Source of the DNA: Candidatus Omnitrophota bacterium
GTDB lineage: Bacteria; Hinthialibacterota; Hinthialibacteria; Hinthialibacterales; JAKPRU01
Length of the DNA stretch: 43,028 nt
Direction: 5' to 3'
NCBI GenBank assembly: GCA_029568995.1
Contig: JAKPYU010000663.1
Span: 1 to 43,028, forward strand
In this document: in pieces, positions 1 through 7,633 of the stretch
How the letters are laid out: each line of letters starts with the position of its first letter
How positions within the stretch are numbered: the stretch's first letter is position 1
Notes under the pieces: model-generated
The model's database searches: none
What the model saw: only the letters and a program-made list of their open reading frames with translations
Told to the model about the DNA's origin: nothing
Position numbers and translations under genes: made by a program

Positions 1-564
1 AACCTGAGCGCGGATATCGAGGCAACCATCCTGTCGAGTCTCACCCTGGAGCGATTCAGCCTCTTTGTCTGGCAAAAACAGACCACGGAGAAAATGTTCG
101 GTTCGTATCCCTATCCGCCGAACCTGTACGAGCAAAACACCATTGAGTTCATCAGTGTCTTTGTGAAAGATGGCCCGCCGCGACGGATTCCCGCTGCCGT
201 GAAAGAGGCCAGCCGCCTCACGGAAACCGAGTGGATGGATCTCACGCGACAGGTGTGGTATCTCTACCCGGAGGATGTGCAGCGGGCGAGTCATCCCGCG
301 CCGTTCCCGCAGTCTCTGCCCAACCGCCTGATTGCACTGTATACTTTCCGGGCGTATCAGGATGAGAACACCCGCTTTTCGGGGGATATCGTCCTCGACC
401 CGTTCTGCGGAACCGGCGCAACCTGCATCGCTGCGAAAAGACTAGGCCGTCGCTGGATCGGGATCGACAACAACCCGGATTTCTGTATCGAGGCCGCCCG
501 ACGGGTCACCGATGCCGAATACGATGGAAGGATATTCCTCGACAAATGGTCGAAAACAAAATGA
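1..564 (+). CDS. Site-specific DNA methyltransferase, beta-type, C-terminal part (5' truncated by window)
   Basis: The frame is open from base 1, so the gene starts before the window; 187 residues are visible. Near residues 132-139 is DPFCGTGA, the AdoMet-binding motif I of amino-methyltransferases, followed by GRRWIGIDNNPDF, the motif II region. Before it comes a motif X-like stretch (WYLYPE, then FPQSLPNRLI). Having motif X and motif I at the C-terminus means the catalytic DPPY/SPPY motif should lie upstream, the beta-class order of N4-cytosine or N6-adenine methyltransferases. Target base and sequence cannot be read here. No restriction endonuclease follows inside the window, so it may be an orphan methylase, or its partner may be upstream. 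The family call is firm; specificity is unknown. Confidence 0.85.
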   Translation, partial: NLSADIEATILSSLTLERFSLFVWQKQTTEKMFGSYPYPPNLYEQNTIEFISVFVKDGPPRRIPAAVKEASRLTETEWMDLTRQVWYLYPEDVQRASHPAPFPQSLPNRLIALYTFRAYQDENTRFSGDIVLDPFCGTGATCIAAKRLGRRWIGIDNNPDFCIEAARRVTDAEYDGRIFLDKWSKTK

Positions 565-650
565 AGAAGAATCGCCATTTGCTATCTTTCAATCTTCACC
601 CGTGTACTGTCCGCTCTGTCCATCTCGTCCACATTTGTCCGGGTTTTCTT

Positions 651-664
651 CAATCCGCAATCTC
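651..664. repeat. Two-unit heptanucleotide repeat (CAATCCG CAATCTC)
   Basis: Two 7-bp units preceded by TTCTT. The same two units, also preceded by TTCTT, end the longer array at 794-828, so this looks like a short member of the same family. It lies in the gap after the methyltransferase gene. Confidence 0.5.
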
Positions 665-686
665 AGCCCACTCTGCCGTCCTTCTC

Positions 687-719
687 CCTCTCCCTTCGGC
701 AGAGGGTTGGGGTGAGGGT
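687..719. repeat. Palindromic dispersed repeat, CCCTCTCCC/GGGTGAGGG family
   Basis: A CCCTCT arm and an AGAGGG arm flank a short TTCGGC-type loop, followed by GGGGTGAGGG. The same words recur in the gaps at about 20971, 21024 and 40110-40229. It sits in the 290-bp non-coding stretch (565-856) between the methyltransferase and the first glycosyltransferase. Apart from this palindrome and the heptamer arrays I see nothing else in that stretch. Confidence 0.6.
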
Positions 720-793
720 CCGGCTGCCTGCCTCCTCCCACCCGCGCCCGTTCTATTCTCCCGCATGTCCCTTTTATCCGCTCTTCTTTTCTT

Positions 794-828
794 CAATCCT
801 CAATCCACAATCCGAAATCCGCAATCTC
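794..828. repeat. Heptanucleotide tandem array, five degenerate units (CAATCCN)
   Basis: Five 7-bp units in a row: CAATCCT, CAATCCA, CAATCCG, AAATCCG, CAATCTC. Written in the shifted register ATCCGCA, the unit differs from the ATTCGTA arrays at 4643 and 5476 only by C/T transitions. It ends about 30 bp before the glycosyltransferase start. Confidence 0.65.
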
Positions 829-856
829 TGTCCACTCCCTCTCTCCCATGGATGTC

Positions 857-2707
857 ATGACCACCGTCCCCCTCTCCACCATCCAATCCCCTTATCTCGA
901 AACCAACATGGCGATGTGGAAGGGGCTTTATCCGCACATCGGCGAACACCTCTCCACACAGGTCCGTCCGAGAGAGATCGAGGTCACCATCCTGGAGTCG
1001 GGAGGGACCATCGTTTCATGCCCCGACCCGAACCGGCGCGGAGCAAGACTCAGTGTCCGTGTGACACCGGAGAACATCCGGAGTTTTCTCGACCAGGTCG
1101 AACAGGGACATTGGGGAAAGCGTCAGTTTCTTATTCTAGTGGGATCACTTGCAGGAGGTGCGGCTGCCACTCTGGCCAGACAGATCCAACACGATCAACA
1201 AAAGGGCCTCATCATCGTAGAACCTGTTTTACCGTTGTTGTATGCAGCAACCGTGTTATACGACCTTGCCTCTTTGATCTCATCGGGGAACATCTTTTGG
1301 GCTGCCGGTCCCGATCCGCAGGACGAGATTCGTCGCCTGATCATCGAAAAGAATCTGTACGGTGTTGGGAACTCTATCCTTCTTGTCCCGCCCGGCGAGG
1401 ATTCCAGTGTCATTTCCGCGCATCGCAATCTTGCTCAATGGATTCAAAAGGAGCAGGAGAACCGCATGCTCTGCTGGATTCAAGACGGGCTGATTTCGAT
1501 ATCTCGTCGGGGTCTTTCGCGGAATACGTTTCAGCGGGCGGTGGCCTACGTGCCCCGCACGGATGCCAAATGGCTGTTGCGGGTCTCGGTGGAGGCGCTG
1601 ATGAAGGGGCTGACCGAATGCAGCGTAACGGCCACGGCGATTCCGGCGGACATTCAGGGATATCAGTCTCCCATTCGCCCTTTTGCGGATATGATCGCCG
1701 CAGAACCGGATTTCCTGCTCAGTGTGAATGTTCCTCTCCATTTCTATCTACCTACACCTTTATGGCCTCACATACGTATTCCGAAACTCCTGTGGTATGT
1801 CGATATTCCCGACTACTGGCGTCAACTGGGCAATTGGAGTCTCGGAGATCTGACCTCCTCGGACGTGGTTATGTGTTATGACCGCGACGATTTGCAGACG
1901 ATTCAATCATGGGGAGCGAGACACGCTATTTATCTGCCTACCGCCGCCGATTTTCTGGAACTCGCCATGCTACGGCCGGAACTCTGCTGCGAGGTCTCTT
2001 TGATCGCGAGCGTGTTCGACCAACGCGCCCAGTCCGCCCAGTGGTCTCCGGTTTTAAGAGAATTCGTGGACCGTACTATTGAGCAGGTCCTCGCTTCGTA
2101 TCCTGCCCAAAGACTTCGTCCCCCCCAGTTCGGCGGCCTCCTTTCACCGGATACGCTGCCACGAGGGACTGCAATCGACCTAATCAGTCTATCCAGATAT
2201 CTCTATCTTGAGGTCAACAACCGGCGACGTGCGGAGGCAGTTCGTCGGCTTCTTCCATTCGACCTGCACATCTACGGTCAGCACTACTGGGTGGATCTCC
2301 TTGGAGAACAGGATGCCCGTCGATGCTACAAAGGCCAAATCAAATATGAAGACAGCGCTTCTGCGATGGCCTCGGCGCGAGTCAATCTGAATGTTACAAG
2401 TATCCAGACCGGCTGTTCTCTTGGTACACGATGCTTCAATGTGATTGCCCAGCGCGGATGCCTTGTCACCGAATGGGTAGAGGGACTCGATCATCTTTTT
2501 GCGCCGGGGAAAGGGGTAGTCTATTACCGCGAATCGGATGAGTTGCCGGACGTTGTGCAGGCATGCTTATCGGACTCGGATCAACGCAATGAGATCGTTG
2601 AAAGGGGACGCGACTCTGTCCTGCAAAAACACACATTTCGACATCGGGCGGAGGCGATTCTCTCATATCTCTCACAGAATTGGGATGCGTTCTTTGCGCA
2701 AGAATGA
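857..2707 (+). CDS. Large glycosyltransferase: MAF-like N-terminal region plus CgeB-type C-terminal domain (copy 1)
   Basis: 616 residues. The front half resembles the Rossmann-like core of motility-associated-factor (MAF/DUF115) proteins: FLILVGSLAGGAA at 91-103, then IVEP at 120-123, then a WAAGPDP stretch. The back half reads like CgeB/glycosyl-transferase group 1 proteins: KLLWYVDIPDYW, then YLEVNNRRR, ARVNLNVTSIQ, GTRCFNVIAQRGCLVTEW and a final HTFRHRAE helix. MAF proteins add nonulosonic acids to flagellin and CgeB proteins act on surface or spore glycans, so protein or surface glycosylation is the likely role; acceptor and sugar are unknown. ATG 857 matches the start of the tandem paralog (MTTVPLS); ATG 848 in the same frame is possible, and neither has a good ribosome-binding site. 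No flagellar genes lie nearby. Confidence 0.75.
   Translation: MTTVPLSTIQSPYLETNMAMWKGLYPHIGEHLSTQVRPREIEVTILESGGTIVSCPDPNRRGARLSVRVTPENIRSFLDQVEQGHWGKRQFLILVGSLAGGAAATLARQIQHDQQKGLIIVEPVLPLLYAATVLYDLASLISSGNIFWAAGPDPQDEIRRLIIEKNLYGVGNSILLVPPGEDSSVISAHRNLAQWIQKEQENRMLCWIQDGLISISRRGLSRNTFQRAVAYVPRTDAKWLLRVSVEALMKGLTECSVTATAIPADIQGYQSPIRPFADMIAAEPDFLLSVNVPLHFYLPTPLWPHIRIPKLLWYVDIPDYWRQLGNWSLGDLTSSDVVMCYDRDDLQTIQSWGARHAIYLPTAADFLELAMLRPELCCEVSLIASVFDQRAQSAQWSPVLREFVDRTIEQVLASYPAQRLRPPQFGGLLSPDTLPRGTAIDLISLSRYLYLEVNNRRRAEAVRRLLPFDLHIYGQHYWVDLLGEQDARRCYKGQIKYEDSASAMASARVNLNVTSIQTGCSLGTRCFNVIAQRGCLVTEWVEGLDHLFAPGKGVVYYRESDELPDVVQACLSDSDQRNEIVERGRDSVLQKHTFRHRAEAILSYLSQNWDAFFAQE
899..1071. repeat. 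173-bp near-identical block shared with 2845-3017 (first copy)
   Basis: Aligned without gaps at offset 1946 to 2845-3017, I count three mismatches in 173 bp. It covers codons 15 to about 72 of the glycosyltransferase. Outside the block the two genes are clearly diverged at the nucleotide level. It is read as a gene-conversion tract or a retained recombination block. Confidence 0.85.
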
Positions 2708-2802
2708 GTTGGAGTATAGTAGCAGGGGCATTGCCGCTACAAGCCGATGAATGTGGCAGCAGATCTTTGTGCCTGCCCACCGGCATTGATCTTTGGAGAA
2801 CC

Positions 2803-4650
2803 ATGACGACCGTTCCTCTTTCCAACCTCCAGTCACCTTATTTTGAAACCAACATGGCGATGTGGAAGGGGCTTTATCCGCATATCGGCGAACACCTCTC
2901 CACACAGGTCCGTCCGAGAGAGATCGAGGTCACCATCCTGGAGTCGGGAGGGACCATCGTTTCATGCCCCGACCCGAACCGGCGCGGCGCAAAACTCAGT
3001 GTCCGTGTGACACCGGATACCATCAAAGAGTTCATTCGCCAGGCGGATGAATCGTCTCAAGGCCAACCCAAATTCGTCATCCTGGTGGGATCGCTGGCCG
3101 GATGGGCAGTTGTCTCGCTGGCAAAACAGATCGAACGCGATCAGCAAAAAGGCTGGCTGATCGTCGAACCAGTCCCATCGCTTCTTTATGCCGCCACGTT
3201 TTTCTACGACCTCTCTTCGCTGATCTCGTCGGGCAATGTGTTCTGGGCTGCCGGTCCCGATGTGCAAGGAGAGATCGACTTTCTACTCAAGGATAAGAAT
3301 CTCTTCGGAGTCGGCGATTGTGCACTCCTTGTGCCCCATGGGGAAGACCCGACCGTGGTTCCTTCCTATCATGAACTGGTCCGCCGGATCGAACAGGAAC
3401 AGAAGGACCTCTTGATCCGGTGGGTTCGGGATTGCCTGGTCGGGATCGGTCGTCGTGTGCCTTCCGAGAACTCTTTTCGGCAAATGGTGGCGTATACGCC
3501 CCGCACGGATGCCGCATGGCTGTTGAGAGTCTCGGTGGAGGCGCTGATGAAGGGCATGACCCAGTGCGGTGTGAATACCCGGTCGGTTCCGGCGGATATC
3601 CAGGGCTACCAGCCTCCCATCCAGCCCTTTGTGGACCTTGTGACCGCAGACCCGGATTTCCTCCTGAATGTCAATCTCTCTATGGACTTTTATATGCGAA
3701 CCCCTCTCTGGGAGAAGATGCGCATTCCAAAAATCCTATGGTATGTCGATATTCCGGATTACTGGCGTCGGGTGGGCGATTGGAATCTTCCTGAACTGAC
3801 TGGCGGGAACATGATCTTGTGTTACGACCAAGAGGATATAGACACCGTGAAATCCTGGGGCGCGCAGCATGTTCTGTATCTCCCCTGGGCCGCCGATTTT
3901 CTTGAACCGGCTACCCCGCGCGAGAACCTCATGTGTGATGTGTCATTCATCGGAAGTGTATTCGATCAGCGACGGCAGTATGATTCGTTCTCGCCGCAAC
4001 TGAAAGAATTTGTCGATCGAACAATAGAAAAAGTCTACTCTACCTATTCCGAACAACGGCTCCGTCCACCCCATTTCGGCGGACTGGTTTCGTCGGAAAC
4101 GTTACCGGAAACAGAAAAACATCTTCTGCTGGATGTGTCGCGATATATCTACCTGGAGGTCAACAACCGGCTTCGCGTGGATGCTGTGCGGCGCTTGCTC
4201 CGTTTCAATCTGCACTTGTACGGCCAGCCACATTGGAAAGAACTTCTGGGGGAGAAAAATGCCGAAAAATGCTTTCGCGGGAACATCGACTACTCGGCAA
4301 GCGCGCAAGTCATGGCCTCTTCGCGAGTCAATTTGAATGTCACCAGCATTCAAACACGCAGCGCACTGGGGCCACGGTGCTTCAATATCGCCGCACAACG
4401 CGGTTGCCTGGTAACCGAATGGGCCGAGGGATTGGACCACTTGTTCCAGCCGGGTGAAGGCGTTGTCTACTATCACAAGGTAGAGGATCTCCCCGATATC
4501 ATCGAACGCTGCCTGACCGATTCACCAATGCGCTCAGAGGTAGTCGAACGGGGCCGCGAACGCATCCTGCGCGAGCACACATTCCGCCACCGCGCCGAGA
4601 CTATCCTCGCCTACCTTCACTCCCACCGCGATTCCTTCTTCAATTCGTAA
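2803..4650 (+). CDS. Large glycosyltransferase: MAF-like plus CgeB-type domains (copy 2)
   Basis: 615 residues, colinear with the upstream paralog over the full length. It keeps VILVGSLAGWAVVSLAKQI, the IVEP motif, KILWYVDIPDYW, ASSRVNLNVTSIQT and the HTFRHRAE end. The frame is open back to 2680, but that would overlap the previous gene. ATG 2803 has GGAG four bases upstream and gives MTTVPLSNLQSPY, aligning with copy 1. The gap between the two genes is 95 bp, so they are probably co-transcribed. The stop codon lies inside a heptanucleotide array (4643-4673), so the last residues (FFNS) are encoded at the repeat edge. Function is inferred as for copy 1; two diverged copies may serve different acceptors or sugars. 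Confidence 0.75.
   Translation: MTTVPLSNLQSPYFETNMAMWKGLYPHIGEHLSTQVRPREIEVTILESGGTIVSCPDPNRRGAKLSVRVTPDTIKEFIRQADESSQGQPKFVILVGSLAGWAVVSLAKQIERDQQKGWLIVEPVPSLLYAATFFYDLSSLISSGNVFWAAGPDVQGEIDFLLKDKNLFGVGDCALLVPHGEDPTVVPSYHELVRRIEQEQKDLLIRWVRDCLVGIGRRVPSENSFRQMVAYTPRTDAAWLLRVSVEALMKGMTQCGVNTRSVPADIQGYQPPIQPFVDLVTADPDFLLNVNLSMDFYMRTPLWEKMRIPKILWYVDIPDYWRRVGDWNLPELTGGNMILCYDQEDIDTVKSWGAQHVLYLPWAADFLEPATPRENLMCDVSFIGSVFDQRRQYDSFSPQLKEFVDRTIEKVYSTYSEQRLRPPHFGGLVSSETLPETEKHLLLDVSRYIYLEVNNRLRVDAVRRLLRFNLHLYGQPHWKELLGEKNAEKCFRGNIDYSASAQVMASSRVNLNVTSIQTRSALGPRCFNIAAQRGCLVTEWAEGLDHLFQPGEGVVYYHKVEDLPDIIERCLTDSPMRSEVVERGRERILREHTFRHRAETILAYLHSHRDSFFNS
2845..3017. repeat. 173-bp near-identical block shared with 899-1071 (second copy)
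   Basis: Partner of 899-1071. The three differences I see are a C/T, an A/C and a G/A change. The sequence immediately before (codons 1-14) and after (from about codon 72) is much less alike, so identity begins and ends abruptly. Confidence 0.85.
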
Positions 4651-4673
4651 TTCGTAATTCGTAATTCGTAATT
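4643..4673. repeat. Heptanucleotide tandem array, four perfect ATTCGTA units
   Basis: Four exact ATTCGTA units fill 4643-4670, followed by a partial ATT. The TAA stop of the upstream glycosyltransferase (4648-4650) is supplied by the first unit boundary, and the stop of the convergent pseudopilin gene begins at 4675 on the other strand, so the array is squeezed between two gene ends. Confidence 0.8.
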
Positions 4674-5260
4674 TACTTATACACTCCCCCCATCTGCCCC
4701 GGTCCGGCGCGATAAATATCCCCCAGACTCACCAGTCCGTTGCTGGCATCATAAAGCAGCGCCCCGCCGGTCTCCGCCCACGGTTTCAGATCCGGTCCCT
4801 GAGAGGCAAACGCATACCGCAACTGTTTCGGGTCCACTCCGATGAACTCCCCCACCCGTTCCAGCCAGCCGAAATGGCTCATCCCCGGTTTGGCAATCCA
4901 GGAATCATACGTGCGATACGTCTCGTATACTGTGGAAGTGCTGACTTTCTTGGTCGGATCGCCGAACGGGTCCTGTGGAACTGCGTTCATATAGGCCACA
5001 GGCGTTGTCAGAGGAACCCATCGGTTTTCGAGGATCGTGTTGTCATAGGGAAGAGCATCGGTCCACGGATACGCGCCATTGTCCAGGAAGTACAGCTCCA
5101 GCGCCTGGGCGTATTGTTTCTGATCCGCTTGCACCCGTGAAATTTTGGCCCGGATTCGGGCATTCATGAAATTCGGCACGGCAATTGCCGCCAGAATCCC
5201 AATAATGGCGACGACTATCAATAGCTCAATCAGGGTGAAGCCCGTCCGAGATCTTCTCAC
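4673..5260 (-). CDS. Type II secretion / type IV pilin-like pseudopilin
   Basis: 195 residues. The N-terminus RRSRTG then FTLIELLIVVAIIGILAAI is a textbook prepilin peptidase site (cleavage after G, methylated F, E at +5) followed by the hydrophobic helix. The rest is a soluble domain ending in GPDLKPW...YDASNGLVSLGDI, a pattern of GspG/GspH-like pseudopilins common in candidate phyla. I chose the GTG at 5260 because GGAGG lies eight bases upstream and it leaves a short basic leader; the upstream ATG at 5311 would give a 24-residue leader and has no such site. No secretion machinery is next to it, so it is an orphan minor pseudopilin or a substrate-like protein using a system elsewhere. Confidence 0.85.
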   Translation of the reverse strand: MRRSRTGFTLIELLIVVAIIGILAAIAVPNFMNARIRAKISRVQADQKQYAQALELYFLDNGAYPWTDALPYDNTILENRWVPLTTPVAYMNAVPQDPFGDPTKKVSTSTVYETYRTYDSWIAKPGMSHFGWLERVGEFIGVDPKQLRYAFASQGPDLKPWAETGGALLYDASNGLVSLGDIYRAGPGQMGGVYK

Positions 5261-5475
5261 CAGAATATCCTCCGGGAATTGTGCCACCTCGTATGAAATC
5301 AATGGACGCATCTTGTTATTATAGGTTCCCCCTCATCCAAATCAAACGCACGTCCACGGCTGATACCCCGGCTCAAAGCGTTTGCATAGATCTCTGTTTG
5401 ATGTGCTGTTGTGGAATTGTCCAATCGCCTGACTGCGGACTGCCCTCCCCGCGCCTCCTATCCCCTGTCTTTTCA

Positions 5476-5493
5476 ATTCGTAATTCGTAATTC
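5476..5493. repeat. Heptanucleotide repeat, two ATTCGTA units plus ATTC
   Basis: Same unit as the array at 4643, ending six bases before the stop codon of the MerR gene (minus strand). The rest of the 238-bp gap between the pseudopilin start and the MerR stop shows no other recognisable element. Confidence 0.7.
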
Positions 5494-5498
5494 CCCCC

Positions 5499-5906
5499 TC
5501 ACCCCAGCCTCTGTATAATCTCCTCCAGTTCTTCACGGATCTCGTGAATCTGTGACACATAGTCCGAGGATACCGGTACGGGTTCCGCTTCTTCCTTGAT
5601 GGGTTCGGGATGATTGGCCGCTTCACGTTCCGCGCGGACCTGGGCCAGGCCGCCCCGGAGCTTCCGTTCCGCCCCGTCCAGCGTATACCCCTCGTCGTAC
5701 AGAAGGTGGATAATCTCATAGAGCAGATCGAGATCGGCCCGCGTATATTTCCGCTGGTTGCCTCCCACCCGCTTTGGATTCAGCCGCGAAAACTTCGTCT
5801 CCCAGTACCGAAGCACATGCGGTTCGATCCCCGTATATTCACTGACCTCGGAAATGGAATAGAAGATCTTGTTGGGGAGATCGGGCGGTGGGGATGTGAT
5901 GGGCAT
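5499..5906 (-). CDS. MerR-family transcriptional regulator
   Basis: 135 residues. The N-terminal third is a MerR winged helix: YSISEVSEYTGIEPHVLRYWE, then NQRKYTRADLDLLYEI. This is followed by the DEGYTLDGAERKLR segment and a short acidic, possibly coiled-coil tail (EIREELEEII). There is no cysteine-rich or drug-binding C-terminal domain, so no effector can be proposed; it resembles the short MerR proteins near division or stress genes in many bacteria. AAGGA precedes the ATG at 5906. It is transcribed away from the DUF6485 gene across a 332-bp gap. Confidence 0.85.
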   Translation of the reverse strand: MPITSPPPDLPNKIFYSISEVSEYTGIEPHVLRYWETKFSRLNPKRVGGNQRKYTRADLDLLYEIIHLLYDEGYTLDGAERKLRGGLAQVRAEREAANHPEPIKEEAEPVPVSSDYVSQIHEIREELEEIIQRLG

Positions 5907-6238
5907 GATCTTTTCCTTTTCGCAGACTCGCTGCGTATCCTCTCACCCCATCGGAATCGACGAATCAGCCGGGCCGTTTCAGGGATATAACAGGCCAAAT
6001 CCGACTCCATGGACATCTATACTACTTTAACATTCTGAAAAATAACATGATAGCGGCCCTTTGGTCAAGTAGTTTCCAGAAAAAAAGATGCAACAATCGT
6101 CAGAAGAAGGGATAAAGACCATTCATAACCGAAACCCTCGATGCCCCATTCCCCTTTGAGATCTCCCCCCCGATCTGTTAAAAAGAGGGACTGTGGATGT
6201 CAAAAACATCCGGATTCAATCACAATGGAGAGATTTCA
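5907..6238. other. 332-bp divergent intergenic region
   Basis: Separates the MerR gene (minus) from the DUF6485-type gene (plus). The middle (about 6015-6060) is AT-rich. On the minus strand TATAGA appears near 6018-6023 as a possible -10 for the MerR gene, but I find no matching -35, and no clean dyad. No RNA gene, repeat or conserved ORF is visible. Confidence 0.5.
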
Positions 6239-6400
6239 ATGGCCGTCGATCCGAAAAAATGCCCTAACCATGAAGCGAACAAAAAACGCTGCACCTGCAC
6301 GTATGAGCCGTGCCCCCGCAAATATCTCTGTTGCGAGTGTATTGCCTATCATCGCTCCATGGGTCAGCTGCCGGATTGTCTTCAGAACTTGCGGAAATAA
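6239..6400 (+). CDS. Small cysteine-rich protein, DUF6485-like
   Basis: 53 residues with eight cysteines: C8, C18, C20, C25, C31, C32, C34 and C47, plus H11 and H38. The core [21 protein letters not shown] followed by LPDC is the pattern I recall for the DUF6485 family of tiny proteins with no known role, presumably metal binding (zinc or iron-sulfur). I set the start at ATG 6239 because GGAGAG lies seven bases upstream; an in-frame ATG at 6197 would add 14 residues without a good site. The next gene starts 46 bp downstream in the same direction. Confidence 0.75.
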   Translation: MAVDPKKCPNHEANKKRCTCTYEPCPRKYLCCECIAYHRSMGQLPDCLQNLRK

Positions 6401-6445
6401 AACTCTCCGGCTCGAAGAAACGGGTGGTGCCTGAGGATTCATCGC

Positions 6446-7588
6446 ATGGCAACCGGTTGCTCCATCTGGTCTTACAGCGATATCTCCGACCGGGGTTTCG
6501 GTCTGTTCAAGCGTCGGGTTTTCACTGCCCTGGAGGAGTTCGGGTGGTCAACTCGGCTATCTCTGGTCGAACTGCTATCCCCCGGCGCTCAAGACAAATT
6601 GCGGGACGATCTCCTTGCGGATTCCTCTGATTTTCTTCTACTTATCAATCAAACCTCCAACCATTTCTACAGGCAATATCTCAAACTCGACCCACGAGAA
6701 GACCGCCATCACCACACCAAAATCGTCTGGTTTCTCGATGACCCACGCTTCTACGTAAATCAGGAGTTCGAACCGGATGAAGTCGTGTGCGTGTTCGATG
6801 ACACATATCTTGATGCCGTGAAGAGGTTTAAACCACTCAGATTGCTGCACTTCCCTCTTGCAGCCGACCTGTCAGAACTGGGAAAACCGGACGAAAAGTA
6901 CACCTGTGAGGTGGCCTTTGTCGGCGGTCTTCAAGACCAGGCTTATCGCAGAGAGCAATTGCCGGAGGAAATGCGGCGCTACACAGAACGCCTTGTCGAA
7001 TCTAAACTTATCGAGCCGACGAAGAGTTTTGACGATCTCACGGAAGAAATCCCTTATGCACCGGGCAAGCGCATTCAATTGGACCCTGCTGTTCGCAACT
7101 TTCTGTATTGGGAAGCGAACAACCGCCGTCGTCTTAGACTCCTGGAACAGTTGATACAATTCGACTTACGCATTTACGGCAACGAGGATTGGCTTTCCCT
7201 GACGGAGCATTCTCCGTTGCGAGAGCGATTCCATGGAAGAATCGACCCGGTGAAGGAACTACCCTCCCTGTTCGCATCCGCGCGAATCAATATCAACATC
7301 CATAGCGTTCAATGCCATGGGAGTTTGAACCAGCGGGATTTCAACGGACCGGTCGCAGGTGGTTTTCTGCTTTCGGACTGGGTTCCAGGGGCGGGACGCT
7401 ACTTTCAACCGGAAAAAGAGGCTGTGTACTATTCGGGAATTGAGGACTTGAGGGCGAAAGTACGCTATTATCTGGATCGTCCGGCAAAACGTGAGGAAAT
7501 CACCCGCGCAGGCCGGGAACGGGTCTTACGCGACCATACATACAGGCAAAGGGCACATCAACTTCTGGAAACCCTGGGACTGATGTAA
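6446..7588 (+). CDS. CgeB-type glycosyltransferase, short paralog without the MAF-like front domain
   Basis: 380 residues aligning to roughly the last 350 residues of the two large glycosyltransferases at 857 and 2803. Shared landmarks are FLLLINQTSNHFY, KIVWFLDDPRFY, CEVAFVGGLQDQ, YWEANNRRRLRLLE, ASARININIHSVQ, FNGPVAGGFLLSDW and HTYRQRAHQLLE. The DUF3880/CgeB reading is stronger here because the domain stands alone. GAGGA lies eight bases before the ATG. It belongs to the same family but is clearly diverged, so it is an old duplicate or a different subfamily rather than a fresh truncation. Donor and acceptor are unknown. Confidence 0.75.
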   Translation: MATGCSIWSYSDISDRGFGLFKRRVFTALEEFGWSTRLSLVELLSPGAQDKLRDDLLADSSDFLLLINQTSNHFYRQYLKLDPREDRHHHTKIVWFLDDPRFYVNQEFEPDEVVCVFDDTYLDAVKRFKPLRLLHFPLAADLSELGKPDEKYTCEVAFVGGLQDQAYRREQLPEEMRRYTERLVESKLIEPTKSFDDLTEEIPYAPGKRIQLDPAVRNFLYWEANNRRRLRLLEQLIQFDLRIYGNEDWLSLTEHSPLRERFHGRIDPVKELPSLFASARININIHSVQCHGSLNQRDFNGPVAGGFLLSDWVPGAGRYFQPEKEAVYYSGIEDLRAKVRYYLDRPAKREEITRAGRERVLRDHTYRQRAHQLLETLGLM

Positions 7589-7633
7589 CTTATTCATTAT
7601 TAAGAATATAAGCGGTATTCGGAGGTCTTTTCG

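Noticed and set aside
712-1881. Long plus-strand frame (389 codons) overlapping the first glycosyltransferase
   Set aside because: It is a shadow in another reading frame; the same shadow words recur at 2862-3050 and 3420-3794 only because the two glycosyltransferases are paralogs. The composition (Arg, Ser, Cys, Pro rich) is not protein-like.
4643-5493. CRISPR-like repeats
   Set aside because: The units are 7 bp and contiguous, with no spacers and no cas genes.
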